64,000 nt of DNA, taken from assembly GCA_943788055.1 (NCBI GenBank), contig CALSOU010000009.1, positions 182,501 through 246,500 on the forward strand, in the 5' to 3' direction. Below, piece after piece: positions 29,304-39,940 of the stretch. Both the position numbers and the translations under genes were made by a program. The DNA comes from an uncultured Saprospiraceae bacterium (GTDB taxonomy: Bacteria > Bacteroidota > Bacteroidia > Chitinophagales > Saprospiraceae). The notes under the pieces were generated by a model. It had not been told where the DNA came from. It worked only from the letters and a program-made list of their open reading frames with translations, and did not search any database. Every line of letters begins with the position of its first letter. The stretch's first letter is position 1.

Positions 29304-30119
29304 TTAGTTATTTAGAATTAAGGGAAGTCCACCTTCTTGGCCTCCTACAATAATCACCTTGGAATTGGGCGAATTTGCTAACTCCAATGTGGCTTCAATT
29401 CCTTTATCTTGAAGAATTTTATCAGTCAAACTCTGGTTCAAAATTCGGTTCGCATCTGCTTTTGCTTGCGCTTCAATCACTTTTCGCTCAGCCTCTTTTC
29501 GCTCCTTTTGAAGTCGATATTCGTACTGAAGTGACTCCTGTTCTTCTTTTAACTTGTACTCAATCGCATTCTGTAGTGTCTGCGGTAATTTCACTTCTCG
29601 AATCAGTACATCATCAAGCACGAGGTGCTTACGCGAAATCTTTGATCTGCAAATACCCAATATTTCTTCTTGGATAGCTTCTCTCTTGGTCGAATATAAT
29701 TCTTCAGGAAGATACTTTCCGATCACCTCACGAGTTGCTGATCTGATCTCAGGAATGATTATTCGATCTCTATATGCTTTACCAATTTCGTTATGTAAGT
29801 AACCGATAGAGTCACGTTTTGGATAAAATCTGAATGAAAGATCAATGTCAATGTTTAGACCGTTCTTTGAAAGTACGCTCATCTTCTCAAACGCCTCGTT
29901 TACCTTCACGTCATATACATACATTTTGTTCCAAGGTGCGATTACGTGGAAGCCTTGATCGTAGGTCTTTGTTGGATCAATACCATCTCCAAAACGCTTA
30001 AACAAGACACCTCTGTCACCTGGATCGATGGTCAGAAACGTTGTACTAGATAAGAGTATGAAGAGGAATGCTCCTATGATTATGAAGGGTATAAATTTAG
30101 CTAAGGATTTTGAATTCAT
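29304..30119 (-). CDS. Prohibitin/SPFH (band 7) family membrane protein
   Basis: A single N-terminal membrane segment (residues 9-30) precedes an SPFH domain: IDPGDRGVLFKRFG, GFHVIAPWNKMYVYDVK and a region ending near residue 190 with REVKLPQTLQNAIE. A long charged coiled coil (KEEQESLQYEYRLQKERKEAER) follows. Prohibitin-like proteins form large ring scaffolds at membranes, often with FtsH, which is encoded at 4.1 kb. HflC and HflK are possible relatives, but the gene is solitary, so a generic prohibitin name is safer. Confidence 0.9.
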   Translation of the reverse strand: MNSKSLAKFIPFIIIGAFLFILLSSTTFLTIDPGDRGVLFKRFGDGIDPTKTYDQGFHVIAPWNKMYVYDVKVNEAFEKMSVLSKNGLNIDIDLSFRFYPKRDSIGYLHNEIGKAYRDRIIIPEIRSATREVIGKYLPEELYSTKREAIQEEILGICRSKISRKHLVLDDVLIREVKLPQTLQNAIEYKLKEEQESLQYEYRLQKERKEAERKVIEAQAKADANRILNQSLTDKILQDKGIEATLELANSPNSKVIIVGGQEGGLPLILNN

Positions 30120-30435
30120 TATCTATTTTATTGTGTTATTGGATTTAATAAATTACCTGACAGTAAGATACACATTCTATCCTACTTATACTAAACAACG
30201 GTAATCATTAAGGAATAGTTCTAGACGTACTGAATAGAATTGGTCTTTTGACATTTACCAAACAGAAGGTGCTTTTTACAACAGAAAGACTTGTTTAAAC
30301 ATGTAATTCCAACATGATAAACATGATCTCTGTGCTGTGCCGCCATGCACTAGTACATAAAAAAAGCCCTTCAAAACAAATCTGAAGGGCTTTAATTCTA
30401 TATCCGAATAGCCTTACATGTTGGGCTAAAATATT
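30120..30435. other. Non-coding gap between the prohibitin-like gene and sucD
   Basis: This AT-rich stretch holds the sucD terminator at 30361-30394 and presumably the promoter of the prohibitin-like gene, although I find no exact TAnnTTTG box. No coding sequence is visible. Confidence 0.5.
30361..30394 (-). terminator. Terminator downstream of sucD
   Basis: On the minus strand AAAGCCCTTC and GAAGGGCTTT form a 10-bp stem around 11 bases and run into seven T residues, 42 bases past the sucD stop. Confidence 0.9.
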
Positions 30436-31311
30436 TTACTTATTCAAAACTTTAGCCATTGTGCTACCTATCTCAGCAGGCGAGCTCACTACATGAATTC
30501 CACATGATGCCATAATAGCCATCTTCGCTTCTGCAGTATCATCTTTTCCACCGATTATTGCACCAGCATGACCCATAGTACGTCCTTTCGGAGCAGTCTG
30601 ACCAGCAATAAAACCTACAACAGGCTTCTTATTTCCTGTACTCTTGACATATTCAGATGCCAAAGCTTCGTAATTACCTCCGATTTCACCAATCATAACA
30701 ATTCCGTCAGTTTCAGGATCGTTCATCAATAACTCAACTGCTTCTTTTGTAGGTGTTCCAACAATCGGATCTCCTCCAATTCCAATAGCAGTTGAAATTC
30801 CAAGACCAGCTTTCACGATTTGATCTGCCGCCTCGTAAGTAAGCGTACCTGACTTAGATACAACTCCAATTCGTCCTTTTTTAAATACAAAGCCTGGCAT
30901 AATTCCTACTTTCGCTTCATCAGGAGTAATCACACCTGGGCAATTTGGCCCTACCAAAGTAACTTGCTTATCTTTTAAATATTCACGTACCTTAACCATG
31001 TCTTGTACAGGAATACCTTCAGTAATACAGATAATTACTTGAACTCCTGCTGCTGCAGCTTCCATGATAGCATCTCCAGCAAATGCTGGTGGAACGAAAA
31101 TAATACTAGTATTAGCCTTAGCCTTATCAACAGCTTCCTGAACTGTATTAAATACTGGTTTTCCAAGGTGAACTTGTCCTCCTTTACCTGGAGTAACTCC
31201 ACCAACAACATTTGTTCCGTACTCAATCATTTGTTCTGCATGGAAGCTTCCTTCCTTACCTGTAAATCCTTGTACGATTATATTAGAATTCTTATTGACT
31301 AAAACGCTCAT
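30436..31311 (-). CDS. sucD: Succinate-CoA ligase, ADP-forming, alpha subunit
   Basis: The alpha subunit binds CoA and carries the phosphorylated His of the TCA-cycle enzyme that converts succinyl-CoA to succinate. [22 protein letters not shown] starts the CoA-binding Rossmann domain and VGPNCPGVI follows. The active-site His lies in [17 protein letters not shown] near residue 247. The 291 residues are the normal length. sucC is not in the window. It starts three bases after the ftsB/divIC stop, so the two are an operon. Confidence 0.96.
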   Translation of the reverse strand: MSVLVNKNSNIIVQGFTGKEGSFHAEQMIEYGTNVVGGVTPGKGGQVHLGKPVFNTVQEAVDKAKANTSIIFVPPAFAGDAIMEAAAAGVQVIICITEGIPVQDMVKVREYLKDKQVTLVGPNCPGVITPDEAKVGIMPGFVFKKGRIGVVSKSGTLTYEAADQIVKAGLGISTAIGIGGDPIVGTPTKEAVELLMNDPETDGIVMIGEIGGNYEALASEYVKSTGNKKPVVGFIAGQTAPKGRTMGHAGAIIGGKDDTAEAKMAIMASCGIHVVSSPAEIGSTMAKVLNK

Positions 31312-31314
31312 AAA

Positions 31315-31629
31315 TTATTTTTCTTCTAAGTTTATTACAATTATTTCTTCGTTTGGTTTGTGCATGTAATATCGTTCTCGTGCATATTTCTCTTTATTGT
31401 TTTCAATATCGAAAAGCTGCTTTTTAGTTTCGATAATTTGTTCGTCTACCTGAATTTTCTCTTGTTCCAATTTTGAAATAGAGTGCGATAGAGATCGATG
31501 CGTTTGAAAACTAAATTTATCAAAAAACAAAACCCACACAGTAAAAACAACCAATGCTAATGCATACTTGTTATACCACAATTTTGAAACCTTAGGTTTC
31601 AATGCTAGAAATATTTCCTTTAATTGCAT
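31315..31629 (-). CDS. Septum formation initiator family protein (FtsB/DivIC)
   Basis: A small bitopic division protein of 104 residues. One membrane segment (ALALVVFTVWVLFF, about residues 23-38) is followed by a coiled coil (SKLEQEKIQVDEQIIETKKQL) and the conserved ARERYYMHKPNEEIIV, typical of the FtsB/DivIC family. These proteins link early and late divisome parts with FtsL and FtsQ. It lies between eno and sucD, an arrangement with no obvious functional logic. Confidence 0.88.
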   Translation of the reverse strand: MQLKEIFLALKPKVSKLWYNKYALALVVFTVWVLFFDKFSFQTHRSLSHSISKLEQEKIQVDEQIIETKKQLFDIENNKEKYARERYYMHKPNEEIIVINLEEK

Positions 31630-31833
31630 GCCATCTATAAACTTATGAGAAACTATTTCCTCAAAAGTATACTATTTAGCTGATTATCACTTTACATATT
31701 ACAAAAAAAGTTAAGATGTAATCTTCACAAAATGAAACTCATGTGTAAACAAATCTGAAATATTTTCTTATAATAGATACTCAAGAAACGTTTGTTCTGG
31801 TGATATCTACCTTTCTATATCAAAATGGAATAA

Positions 31834-33129
<1,296 letters not shown>

Positions 33130-34245
33130 TTATTTGGATTTGTGATTTTTAATTAAGTCGATAAACTTGTCGAACAGGTATCTTGAATCATGAGGACCAG
33201 GATTTGCTTCGGGGTGATGTTGAACACTAAATGCTGGTCTATTTTTCAATTCAATACCTTCGATTGTATCATCGTTAAGATTTACATGTGTAACCTCAAT
33301 CGTATCAGCTTTTGCCTCCAATTCTTGTCGATTCACTGCAAATCCGTGATTCTGCGTTGTGATTTCACACTTGCCAGACTGAAGGTTAATAACAGGATGA
33401 TTCGCCCCACGATGACCGTGGTGCATCTTATATGTAGAAATACCGTTTGCTAATGAAAGGATCTGATGCCCTAAACATATTCCAAATATTGGTTTATTAC
33501 TTTCAAGCATATGTTTGGCAGTCTCGATAGCATAATCCATACTTGATGGATCCCCTGGGCCATTACTTAAAAAATACCCGTCAGCTTCCCAAGATACAAC
33601 TTCGGAATATGGAGTTTTAGCAGGGAACACCTTAAGATAAGTTCCCCTATCAGCCATGCTATCAAGAATATTTCGTTTTGTACCAAAATCCATTACAGCT
33701 ATCCTAACATCTGCATTTTCGTCTCCTACAAAATAGGGTTCACTAGTCGTCACTTTGCTAGCCAGCTCTAGACCGTCCATACTCGGAGTATCAGCAAGAA
33801 GTTTCTTCAATACTTCAATATCCTCGTGTTCTGAAGAAATAATCGCATTCATGGCTCCTTCACTACGGATCTTGCGTACAATTGCACGAGTATCAACATC
33901 AGAAATACAGACCAAATTTTCTTGTTCCATATATTCTTGGATCGATTGATCCGCCAATGGTCTATGATAATCGACTGTCAAATTTTTACATATCAAACCA
34001 GCAATTTGGACACGGTCACTTTCAGAATCGGCTTTCATTGTGCCATAATTCCCAATGTGTGCGTTTGTTGTTACTAAGATTTGATTGTAATAAGAAGGAT
34101 CTGTAAACACTTCTTGATAACCAGTCATACCAGTGTTAAAGCAAATTTCACCAGTAGTTGTTCCTTTTTTACCGTAGGCCTTGCCTTTGAAAACAGTACC
34201 ATCTTCGAATAAAAGGGTAGCGGAGTGGGTTCCTATATACGTCAC
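33130..34245 (-). CDS. carA: Carbamoyl-phosphate synthase small subunit
   Basis: The glutaminase subunit that feeds ammonia to CarB for arginine and pyrimidine synthesis. The N-terminal domain (LLFEDGTVFKGKAYG, GEICFNTGMTGYQEVFTDPSY) and the class-I amidotransferase domain (FGICLGHQILSLANG near residue 247, with the catalytic Cys) are intact. The C-terminal FSVQHHPEANPGPHDSRYLF supplies the His and Glu. The 371 residues are normal. A TATATTTG box lies 24 bases upstream of the start. carB is not in the window. Confidence 0.97.
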   Translation of the reverse strand: MTYIGTHSATLLFEDGTVFKGKAYGKKGTTTGEICFNTGMTGYQEVFTDPSYYNQILVTTNAHIGNYGTMKADSESDRVQIAGLICKNLTVDYHRPLADQSIQEYMEQENLVCISDVDTRAIVRKIRSEGAMNAIISSEHEDIEVLKKLLADTPSMDGLELASKVTTSEPYFVGDENADVRIAVMDFGTKRNILDSMADRGTYLKVFPAKTPYSEVVSWEADGYFLSNGPGDPSSMDYAIETAKHMLESNKPIFGICLGHQILSLANGISTYKMHHGHRGANHPVINLQSGKCEITTQNHGFAVNRQELEAKADTIEVTHVNLNDDTIEGIELKNRPAFSVQHHPEANPGPHDSRYLFDKFIDLIKNHKSK

Positions 34246-34268
34246 TTCGGAGGTTTTTTAAGTTCGCA

Positions 34269-34276
34269 CAAATATA
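34269..34276 (-). promoter_or_regulatory. Bacteroidota -7 promoter box for carA-eno
   Basis: On the minus strand TATATTTG matches TAnnTTTG, 24 bases before the carA start. No TTG lies at the expected -33 distance, so support is partial. Confidence 0.45.
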
Positions 34277-34318
34277 GTAAACAAGAACAATTTGAGTTGC
34301 TTTACAAGGTCAAATTCA

Positions 34319-35284
34319 CTACTTATTCTCAATTGTTTCAGCAAGATACGGATGTTGTTTTATTAGCATCTTTTCTGTTTCTCGGATCTTTAGCTGAAAT
34401 CGTCTGTTAGCTTCACTATTTTCATGAAAAGATCTGTGTAGTTGCTGCTTCCTCAGTTTTTCCACTGACCTATTTAGTTCCTTGGTTTTCGAATCAAAGA
34501 ACCGATCGCTAAATTTCTCCCATATGTAGTCAACAGCCCTATCTGTTGGGTGTAAAAGGTCATCCTTATAAAACCTATAATCCCGTAGATCATCTATCAT
34601 CAACTCGTAAGATGGAAAATAGACAGCAGTTGTAGAGTCAACTACTTGGTGAATGCCTGAAAGCAGATGTGCTTTTGATTTTGAGTTCTCTAGAAGACCT
34701 TCGCGCAAGTGACGGACCGGTGAGCAGGTCAAGATAAGTTCTTTTGGATGTTCAGATTCTAAACACAATGAGTGGACTTGTCGGAGTGAATCAGAAATTT
34801 TCTGGATACTTAAAGTGGATTTTTTGTATAACTTGCTGGGTTGTTTATGGCAATTACCTACAATATCACCTGTTTGCCTTTTAGTATAGACATTAGCCGA
34901 TCCAAGTGTAACAAATAGGAACTTGGCTTTCGCCCAAAAGACATGGAACGAATCTATGCATCTTGTCCATTTTTCAACCAATTCTTTCTTGCTCTTTGCA
35001 TTAAAATCCCCGTGAAAGTGATCATAAACATACATCGAATCTCTTTCGATAATGGATGCTTCATCTAGCGATTCCTTATTGACCAACATGGTCAAAACCT
35101 TTGCTATGGAAACCGGATTGTATAAGATACCAACGGGGTTCTTTTGGGCCCTGAGCCCAAAATAAGAAATCCTTTCCGTTATATTTTCGCTAAAACAAGA
35201 GCCTAGAAACATTAGACAATCGTGATGATATATCACTGGTTCTGCTAAACTTAATGGGAGTTCGGTACGCCATTTATTACTCAT
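34319..35284 (-). CDS. GSCFA domain-containing protein
   Basis: The family is named for its N-terminal GSCFA motif, seen here as LGSCFSENITERI near residue 28, and belongs to the SGNH/GDSL hydrolase-like group. Other conserved parts are NPVGILYNPVSIA, FVTLGSANVY and LTCSPVRHLREG, the latter with a His often placed in the active site. LLHPTDRAVDYIWEKF near residue 240 matches the C-terminal DxxH-like block. The 321 residues fit. The function is unproven; polysaccharide acyl-ester chemistry has been suggested for relatives. Confidence 0.88.
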   Translation of the reverse strand: MSNKWRTELPLSLAEPVIYHHDCLMFLGSCFSENITERISYFGLRAQKNPVGILYNPVSIAKVLTMLVNKESLDEASIIERDSMYVYDHFHGDFNAKSKKELVEKWTRCIDSFHVFWAKAKFLFVTLGSANVYTKRQTGDIVGNCHKQPSKLYKKSTLSIQKISDSLRQVHSLCLESEHPKELILTCSPVRHLREGLLENSKSKAHLLSGIHQVVDSTTAVYFPSYELMIDDLRDYRFYKDDLLHPTDRAVDYIWEKFSDRFFDSKTKELNRSVEKLRKQQLHRSFHENSEANRRFQLKIRETEKMLIKQHPYLAETIENK

Positions 35285-35424
35285 AAGGCAAAGCTACATG
35301 AATTTAAAATCAGTCAAATATAAACTAACTGAGACTATAGAGGGGACGCGGCACCTATCAAGATAGTAAGTGATTCCCATAGTAGCTCGTCAGTAGTTAG
35401 ATCCAGTTTCTGGTCAATTTTCAC

Positions 35425-35856
35425 TTAAGACTGATACAAATCAAGGCTAGCAATAACTCGCACATCTAGTGCTTCAAGGGACCATAAAAGTGATTTCATA
35501 GCTTTTTCACCTCTAGGAGGATGGGGCGTAAATGTTATCGGAAGTACTGGTTTCGACATCAGTTTTCCAGATGTGGTAAGCCATTCAAGAGCATTCTTTA
35601 GATTAGCCGGCAAATTATGTAAATATTCTGGAGTAGAGATAACAATGGCATCTGCCTCCTTGATAAGCTGTCTCCATTCGATTACTTCATTTGGCCATGG
35701 CGATACATTTCTCTGCGGGAAGTAAAGTGATAATCTAGAAGGTAGATCGGTAAATTGCCAATCTATGTCATTTCTCAATGCAGAAATCTTGTGAAGCAAC
35801 TTGCTATTACTTGAACTTTGCCTCGGTGAGCCGGAAAAAGTCACAACTTTTTTCAC
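35425..35856 (-). CDS. NADPH-dependent FMN reductase family protein, prematurely stopped
   Basis: A flavodoxin-like reductase. The FMN phosphate loop is SGSPRQSSSNSKLL near residue 9 and the isoalloxazine loop is STPEYLHNLPANLKNALEW near residue 76. The frame stops with TAA after 143 residues, whereas relatives run to about 175. Reading through that TAA, the same frame continues for 29 codons (VKIDQKLDLTTDELL and onward) to a TAG at 35335, which looks like the missing C-terminal helix. So this is either a recent nonsense mutant or a still functional short form. Its ATG overlaps the stop of the S37-like peptidase gene upstream. Confidence 0.8.
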   Translation of the reverse strand: MKKVVTFSGSPRQSSSNSKLLHKISALRNDIDWQFTDLPSRLSLYFPQRNVSPWPNEVIEWRQLIKEADAIVISTPEYLHNLPANLKNALEWLTTSGKLMSKPVLPITFTPHPPRGEKAMKSLLWSLEALDVRVIASLDLYQS

Positions 35857-37145
35857 GACTTCTTTTCGCTACTTTTGAGAGGTGCCTTCAACCAACGATC
35901 AAGCGCTTTTTTCATCATTTCTTGTTGATCTTCAGGATAGCTTGCCATTCTGGTTCTGTGCGAACCCTTATCCAAAATCATCAACATTGCGTCTTTCCCG
36001 ACTGGCGGGATATATGTACATGCACCCCAAGGATCATATTCTCCCTGAATATAGATCATTCGTTTTCCCTTTTTATCTAAGCGAGATTTCACCCATTCGT
36101 TATAAGAAGGATCATAATCCAAAGAGACACCTCTCGGTGCAAAAATCGAATTATCAAACACCTTCACATGCTTAATGAGTCCATCTAAATGATCGTGCAT
36201 AAAACCATAGTAACCGTTTTGAGTCATAAATTGATAGAAAGAAGGTTCGTAGTAGCTAATAACCCCATCACTATAGAAAGCAATTCCTACAACCATTTTA
36301 AGGTGATTATAACATGTTCTAGGATCAGGTTCACTTGGGACTGCATCACAAACATAGCCCATCTGCCAAAAGGAAAAAGGGTATTCAAGTATTGCGTATT
36401 CTATAGCCTTTTCGATACCATGAATTCGATTGAAAGTCATACCATTGGATGTAGCATCTGCTGTTGCATATGAAAGTAAACTGTCTTGAATAGAAAGAGC
36501 ATGACGTTGAAAGTCGAAAAGCTTGTTTCTACATTCTTCGTTATCAACACTCGCTATCAAGTCGTCGCAACGTTGGTCTTCGCGGGCATTTGGCAATGGC
36601 GCTACATAGGGAACAGCTACTTTCACATCTCTTGGATAAGTTGCCTTATAATACATGCAAGTCGTGCCACCCTTACTTATACCAGTTGAGATCCACTCAT
36701 TTCTATAAATCTTTCCAAATGCTTTTCTGATTCGATGCAAATCTTGCATTGCTTGTTCGTTCGTCAGGTACTTGTAATCTATATTATCTGGAACAGATTT
36801 TCCAAAAAATCGATATTCAACGATCAGTTGATTACTCTGCAAAAGATCGCTAAGTTCATAATGACGAGGACCAGCTGCGTATCCTTCGGTTACAAATAGC
36901 ATCGGTGATTTTCGATCAATATGTGAGAGAAAGAGACGTTGTTTAAATGTACCTTTTGAATGGTCTTCATGATCGAGCCATTGATCAATCAAAATCTCAT
37001 AAGATTCCGAATAGTGATGCTTGACATCAAAGGTTTCAAGCTTAGCATTGGGGAATAATTTCCTAACTCTCTCTTGGACAGCAGTCTGAGCCTTGATATT
37101 ACAAGTCAAAAAGACAAGTATAAATACATTTATTATACGTTGCAT
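35853..37145 (-). CDS. Secreted serine peptidase, S37/PS-10-like
   Basis: An alpha/beta-hydrolase-type exopeptidase related to the Streptomyces prolyl tripeptidyl aminopeptidase family S37. A signal peptide ends near residue 20 (CNIKAQ). FVTEGYAAGP may form the oxyanion region. The nucleophile is in WISTGISKGGTTCMYY near residue 161. The Asp and His are probably in IYIQGEYDPWGACT and LDKGSHRTRMASYP near the C-terminus. The ATG at 37145 puts the basic residues directly before the hydrophobic core; 37154 is the alternative. It fits a protein-degrading lifestyle. Confidence 0.82.
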   Translation of the reverse strand: MQRIINVFILVFLTCNIKAQTAVQERVRKLFPNAKLETFDVKHHYSESYEILIDQWLDHEDHSKGTFKQRLFLSHIDRKSPMLFVTEGYAAGPRHYELSDLLQSNQLIVEYRFFGKSVPDNIDYKYLTNEQAMQDLHRIRKAFGKIYRNEWISTGISKGGTTCMYYKATYPRDVKVAVPYVAPLPNAREDQRCDDLIASVDNEECRNKLFDFQRHALSIQDSLLSYATADATSNGMTFNRIHGIEKAIEYAILEYPFSFWQMGYVCDAVPSEPDPRTCYNHLKMVVGIAFYSDGVISYYEPSFYQFMTQNGYYGFMHDHLDGLIKHVKVFDNSIFAPRGVSLDYDPSYNEWVKSRLDKKGKRMIYIQGEYDPWGACTYIPPVGKDAMLMILDKGSHRTRMASYPEDQQEMMKKALDRWLKAPLKSSEKKS

Positions 37146-37204
37146 ATGAATCATTTATCGTAATTTTTTTTGTGCTGAAAAGTTATTACCAAGTCAAATT
37201 ACAC

Positions 37205-39226
37205 TCATTTAGACCCTTTGACTATCTCCTCTAGTTTCTTTGAGTCAGCAAGTTGCGGAATTGTGACTTTAAGTCGCCGGTCTTCCTCCATTGCACGCTT
37301 AATCGTCGAAATTGCGTGCGGGTTTCTCGCCCAATTTCTACGAGCAATTCCATTGTTAACATCCCAATGCAACATGGAGCGGATATGCTCTTCTGAAACA
37401 TCACTTCCGTCAATATACATCCCAAAACCTCCATTTATCACCTCACCCCATCCTACACCACCACCATTGTGTATGGAAACCCAGGTTGCTCCGCGGAACG
37501 AATCTCCAATCACATTGTGAATTGCCATATCAGCTGTATATCTAGAACCATCATAGATATTTGCAGTCTCTCGATAAGGACTATCTGTCCCTGAAACATC
37601 ATGATGATCTCGACCTAATACAATAGGACCTTTCAGTTTGCCTTCTTTCAAAGCCTGGTTAAATGCTAGTGCAATTCGAATTCGGCCAACAGCGTCAGCA
37701 TAAAGGATTCGTGATTTTGATCCAACAACCGGGATATTTTCACCAGCTTTTCTTATCCAATTTATATTGTCAGATAGCTGTTCCTGAATTTCTTTCGGAG
37801 CTTCGGCAGCCATTTCTTCTAATACGTCTCCAGCAATTTTATCGGTTATATCTAGATCGTCTATGTCTCCTGAGGCGCAGACCCATCTGAACGGGCCAAA
37901 ACCATAATCAAAACACATTGGCCCCATTATGTCTTCGACATAAGATGGATATCTAAATAAGCCTTTAGATTCATCTTTCCAAATATGTGCATTGGCGACA
38001 CCCGCTTCTTTAAGAAATGCATTTCCATAATCCCAAAAATACATTCCCCTATCTGAAAGCTTATTTATGGCTTCAACGTGTCGACATAAAGTCTTTCTTA
38101 TTTCTTTATTAAATTTAGTCTTATCTTCTAGTAATAGACTTTTGGCTTCATCAAAGCTATACCCTATAGGACAATAGCCCATATCATCAATATTATGCAG
38201 AGAAGTTTGATCACTACCCAAGGCAATATTAAGGTCGGAATCTGCAAATGCCTCCCATAATTCTGCAATATTTCCGTGATGAACTAGAGCAATGGCCTCC
38301 TTCTCCTTTTGAGCTTTCGCAATACGATCTAGTAGCGCTGGTATATCTTGATAGACATTATCAGCAAGAATATAACCATCTGCAATTCTTTGATCTACCG
38401 CATCTTGATCAACCTCGGAAATTACACCGACACAACCACAAATTATTGCCGCAAGTGCCTGTGCACCGCTCATTCCTCCTAGTCCCGATGTAACAAAAAT
38501 TTCACCGTGTAAATCCTCAAGGCCTTTCAATCTTCCTGCATTCAACAGTGTAATAGTCGTTCCATGTACAATGCCCTGTGGCCCAATATACATGAATGAA
38601 CCAGCCGTCATTTGTCCGTAACTAGTAACTCCTAGCGCATTAAATTTATTCCAGTCCTCTTTCTTGGAATAATTGGGTATCATCATCCCATTTGTCACTA
38701 CTACACGTGGTGCTTTAGTATGTGAGGGAAATAGGCCCATAGGATGTCCAGAATACAAGACTAAAGTCTGTTCATCTGTCATTTCACTCAAGTATTGCAT
38801 GCATAGTAGATACTGAGCCCAGTTTTGAAAAACCGCACCATTTCCACCATAAGTGATCATTTCATGAGGATGTTTAGCAACCAGAGGATCTAGGTTATTA
38901 TGGATCATCAGCATGATTGCAGCTGCTTGTTTGCTCTTGCTCGGATATTCCTCGATGGCACGGGCATACATATGATATTCAGGACGAAACCTGTGCATAT
39001 AAATCCTACCGTAGTCTTTCAATTCTTGATAGAACTCTGGAGCAAGATTATCATGCCATTCGGAAGGAAAGTATCGAAGAGCATTTTCAAGTGCTAAGAC
39101 TTCTTCATCAGATGTTAGCACACCTTGCATATTTCTTACTGGCGCATGACTCACTGTGGGATCAATGCTATTATTGGAAGGCAAACTTGCAGGTATTCCT
39201 TCTTGAATTGCTTCTTTAAATGTCAT
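37205..39226 (-). CDS. hutU: Urocanate hydratase
   Basis: Second enzyme of histidine degradation, converting urocanate to imidazolone propionate with NAD bound as an electrophile. The 673 residues match the longer Bacteroidota form rather than the 560-residue proteobacterial one. Visible landmarks are TYGGNGAVFQNWAQY, TAGSFMYIGPQGIVHGTT, VTSGLGGMSGAQALAA (NAD-binding) and the Cys-containing FRWVCASGDIDD. A C-terminal SIHNGGGVGWGEVINGGFG block is intact. No other hut gene lies in the window. Confidence 0.96.
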   Translation of the reverse strand: MTFKEAIQEGIPASLPSNNSIDPTVSHAPVRNMQGVLTSDEEVLALENALRYFPSEWHDNLAPEFYQELKDYGRIYMHRFRPEYHMYARAIEEYPSKSKQAAAIMLMIHNNLDPLVAKHPHEMITYGGNGAVFQNWAQYLLCMQYLSEMTDEQTLVLYSGHPMGLFPSHTKAPRVVVTNGMMIPNYSKKEDWNKFNALGVTSYGQMTAGSFMYIGPQGIVHGTTITLLNAGRLKGLEDLHGEIFVTSGLGGMSGAQALAAIICGCVGVISEVDQDAVDQRIADGYILADNVYQDIPALLDRIAKAQKEKEAIALVHHGNIAELWEAFADSDLNIALGSDQTSLHNIDDMGYCPIGYSFDEAKSLLLEDKTKFNKEIRKTLCRHVEAINKLSDRGMYFWDYGNAFLKEAGVANAHIWKDESKGLFRYPSYVEDIMGPMCFDYGFGPFRWVCASGDIDDLDITDKIAGDVLEEMAAEAPKEIQEQLSDNINWIRKAGENIPVVGSKSRILYADAVGRIRIALAFNQALKEGKLKGPIVLGRDHHDVSGTDSPYRETANIYDGSRYTADMAIHNVIGDSFRGATWVSIHNGGGVGWGEVINGGFGMYIDGSDVSEEHIRSMLHWDVNNGIARRNWARNPHAISTIKRAMEEDRRLKVTIPQLADSKKLEEIVKGSK

Positions 39227-39300
39227 ATGGACTGTGTATTTGATAAGTTGATAGTGATGCTATGGATTTCAATGAAAATACCTAGAGTTGAAATTTTGAA

Positions 39301-39308
39301 CAAATGTA
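39301..39308 (-). promoter_or_regulatory. Bacteroidota -7 promoter box for hutU
   Basis: On the minus strand TACATTTG matches TAnnTTTG, 75 bases upstream of hutU. The -33 side has only a weak TTCG. Confidence 0.4.
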
Positions 39309-39399
39309 AGATCAAAATGTGATTATGTCGAAAATTACTTAGTCGTAAACATGTGGTGAATGAAAAATTTAGTGGAAAAGAAATTTTAGTAAACAAAAA

Positions 39400-39430
39400 A
39401 AGCCCTTTCATTACTGGAATGAAAGGGCTT
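39400..39430 (-). terminator. Terminator of the Cys-rich secreted protein gene
   Basis: On the minus strand AAGCCCTTTCATT and AATGAAAGGGCTT form a 13-bp stem around CCAGT and run into seven T residues, 25 bases past the stop. Confidence 0.93.
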
Positions 39431-39454
39431 CTAATTTTTCTTAAAGAAAACAGA

Positions 39455-39940
39455 TTACTTCTCCTCTGTTTTTGCCTTCTTACTGCAACATCCTGCTGCT
39501 TTACCATCTTTTGAGCAAACTTTCTTTTTAGCATTATCGGCAGTAGCACCTTCTTCCATGTCAGATACCTTGATCATCTCTCCGCTGCTTGCATTTCCTA
39601 TATCGTTTGGTGATACATTTACGAATTCACTCTGTTCAGCATCGAAAGATACTTGCTTGTAAGATATTTTACCACTCTTAGCGCATTTCTCTTCTTTGTA
39701 GAAAGTAACTGAACCAGATTCTGCACACACTCTTTTTGTAATAGATGCATCTTCTTCTGCTCTTGATTCAGCAGCACTTAACACTTTCGTATTCATAGCT
39801 GTACTCGTGGTAGAGGCAGATTTTTTTGCACAACAAGACTTTGCTACAGTTTTGCTACATGCTTTCTCTGCAGTTTCTTGAGCCATAAGAACAGCAGTAC
39901 TACAAAGTGCAAATGCTAGAACGAACATTAATTTTTTCAT
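39455..39940 (-). CDS. Cys-rich secreted protein of unknown function
   Basis: I recognise no family. The 161 residues begin with a clear signal peptide (residues 1-20, ending VLMAQE). The mature chain is Lys/Ala/Ser-rich and has paired cysteines at both ends: ACSKTVAKSCCAKK near residue 27 and KKVCSKDGKAAGCCSKK near residue 140, with single Cys at VCAES and EKCAKS between. The symmetry of the two C-x(n)-CC-xKK ends suggests metal binding or disulfide cross-linking in the periplasm. It has its own strong terminator, so it is a real monocistronic gene. Confidence 0.8.
   Translation of the reverse strand: MKKLMFVLAFALCSTAVLMAQETAEKACSKTVAKSCCAKKSASTTSTAMNTKVLSAAESRAEEDASITKRVCAESGSVTFYKEEKCAKSGKISYKQVSFDAEQSEFVNVSPNDIGNASSGEMIKVSDMEEGATADNAKKKVCSKDGKAAGCCSKKAKTEEK

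Noticed and set aside
29304-30119. Naming the SPFH protein HflC because ftsH is in the window
   Set aside because: HflK is absent and ftsH is 25 kb away; prohibitin-like is the safer name.
35335-35427. TAA read-through or recoding as a general feature
   Set aside because: TAA ends many intact genes here (for example rsfS and dnaE), so the in-frame TAA codons at 35425 and 45350 are better explained as mutations.
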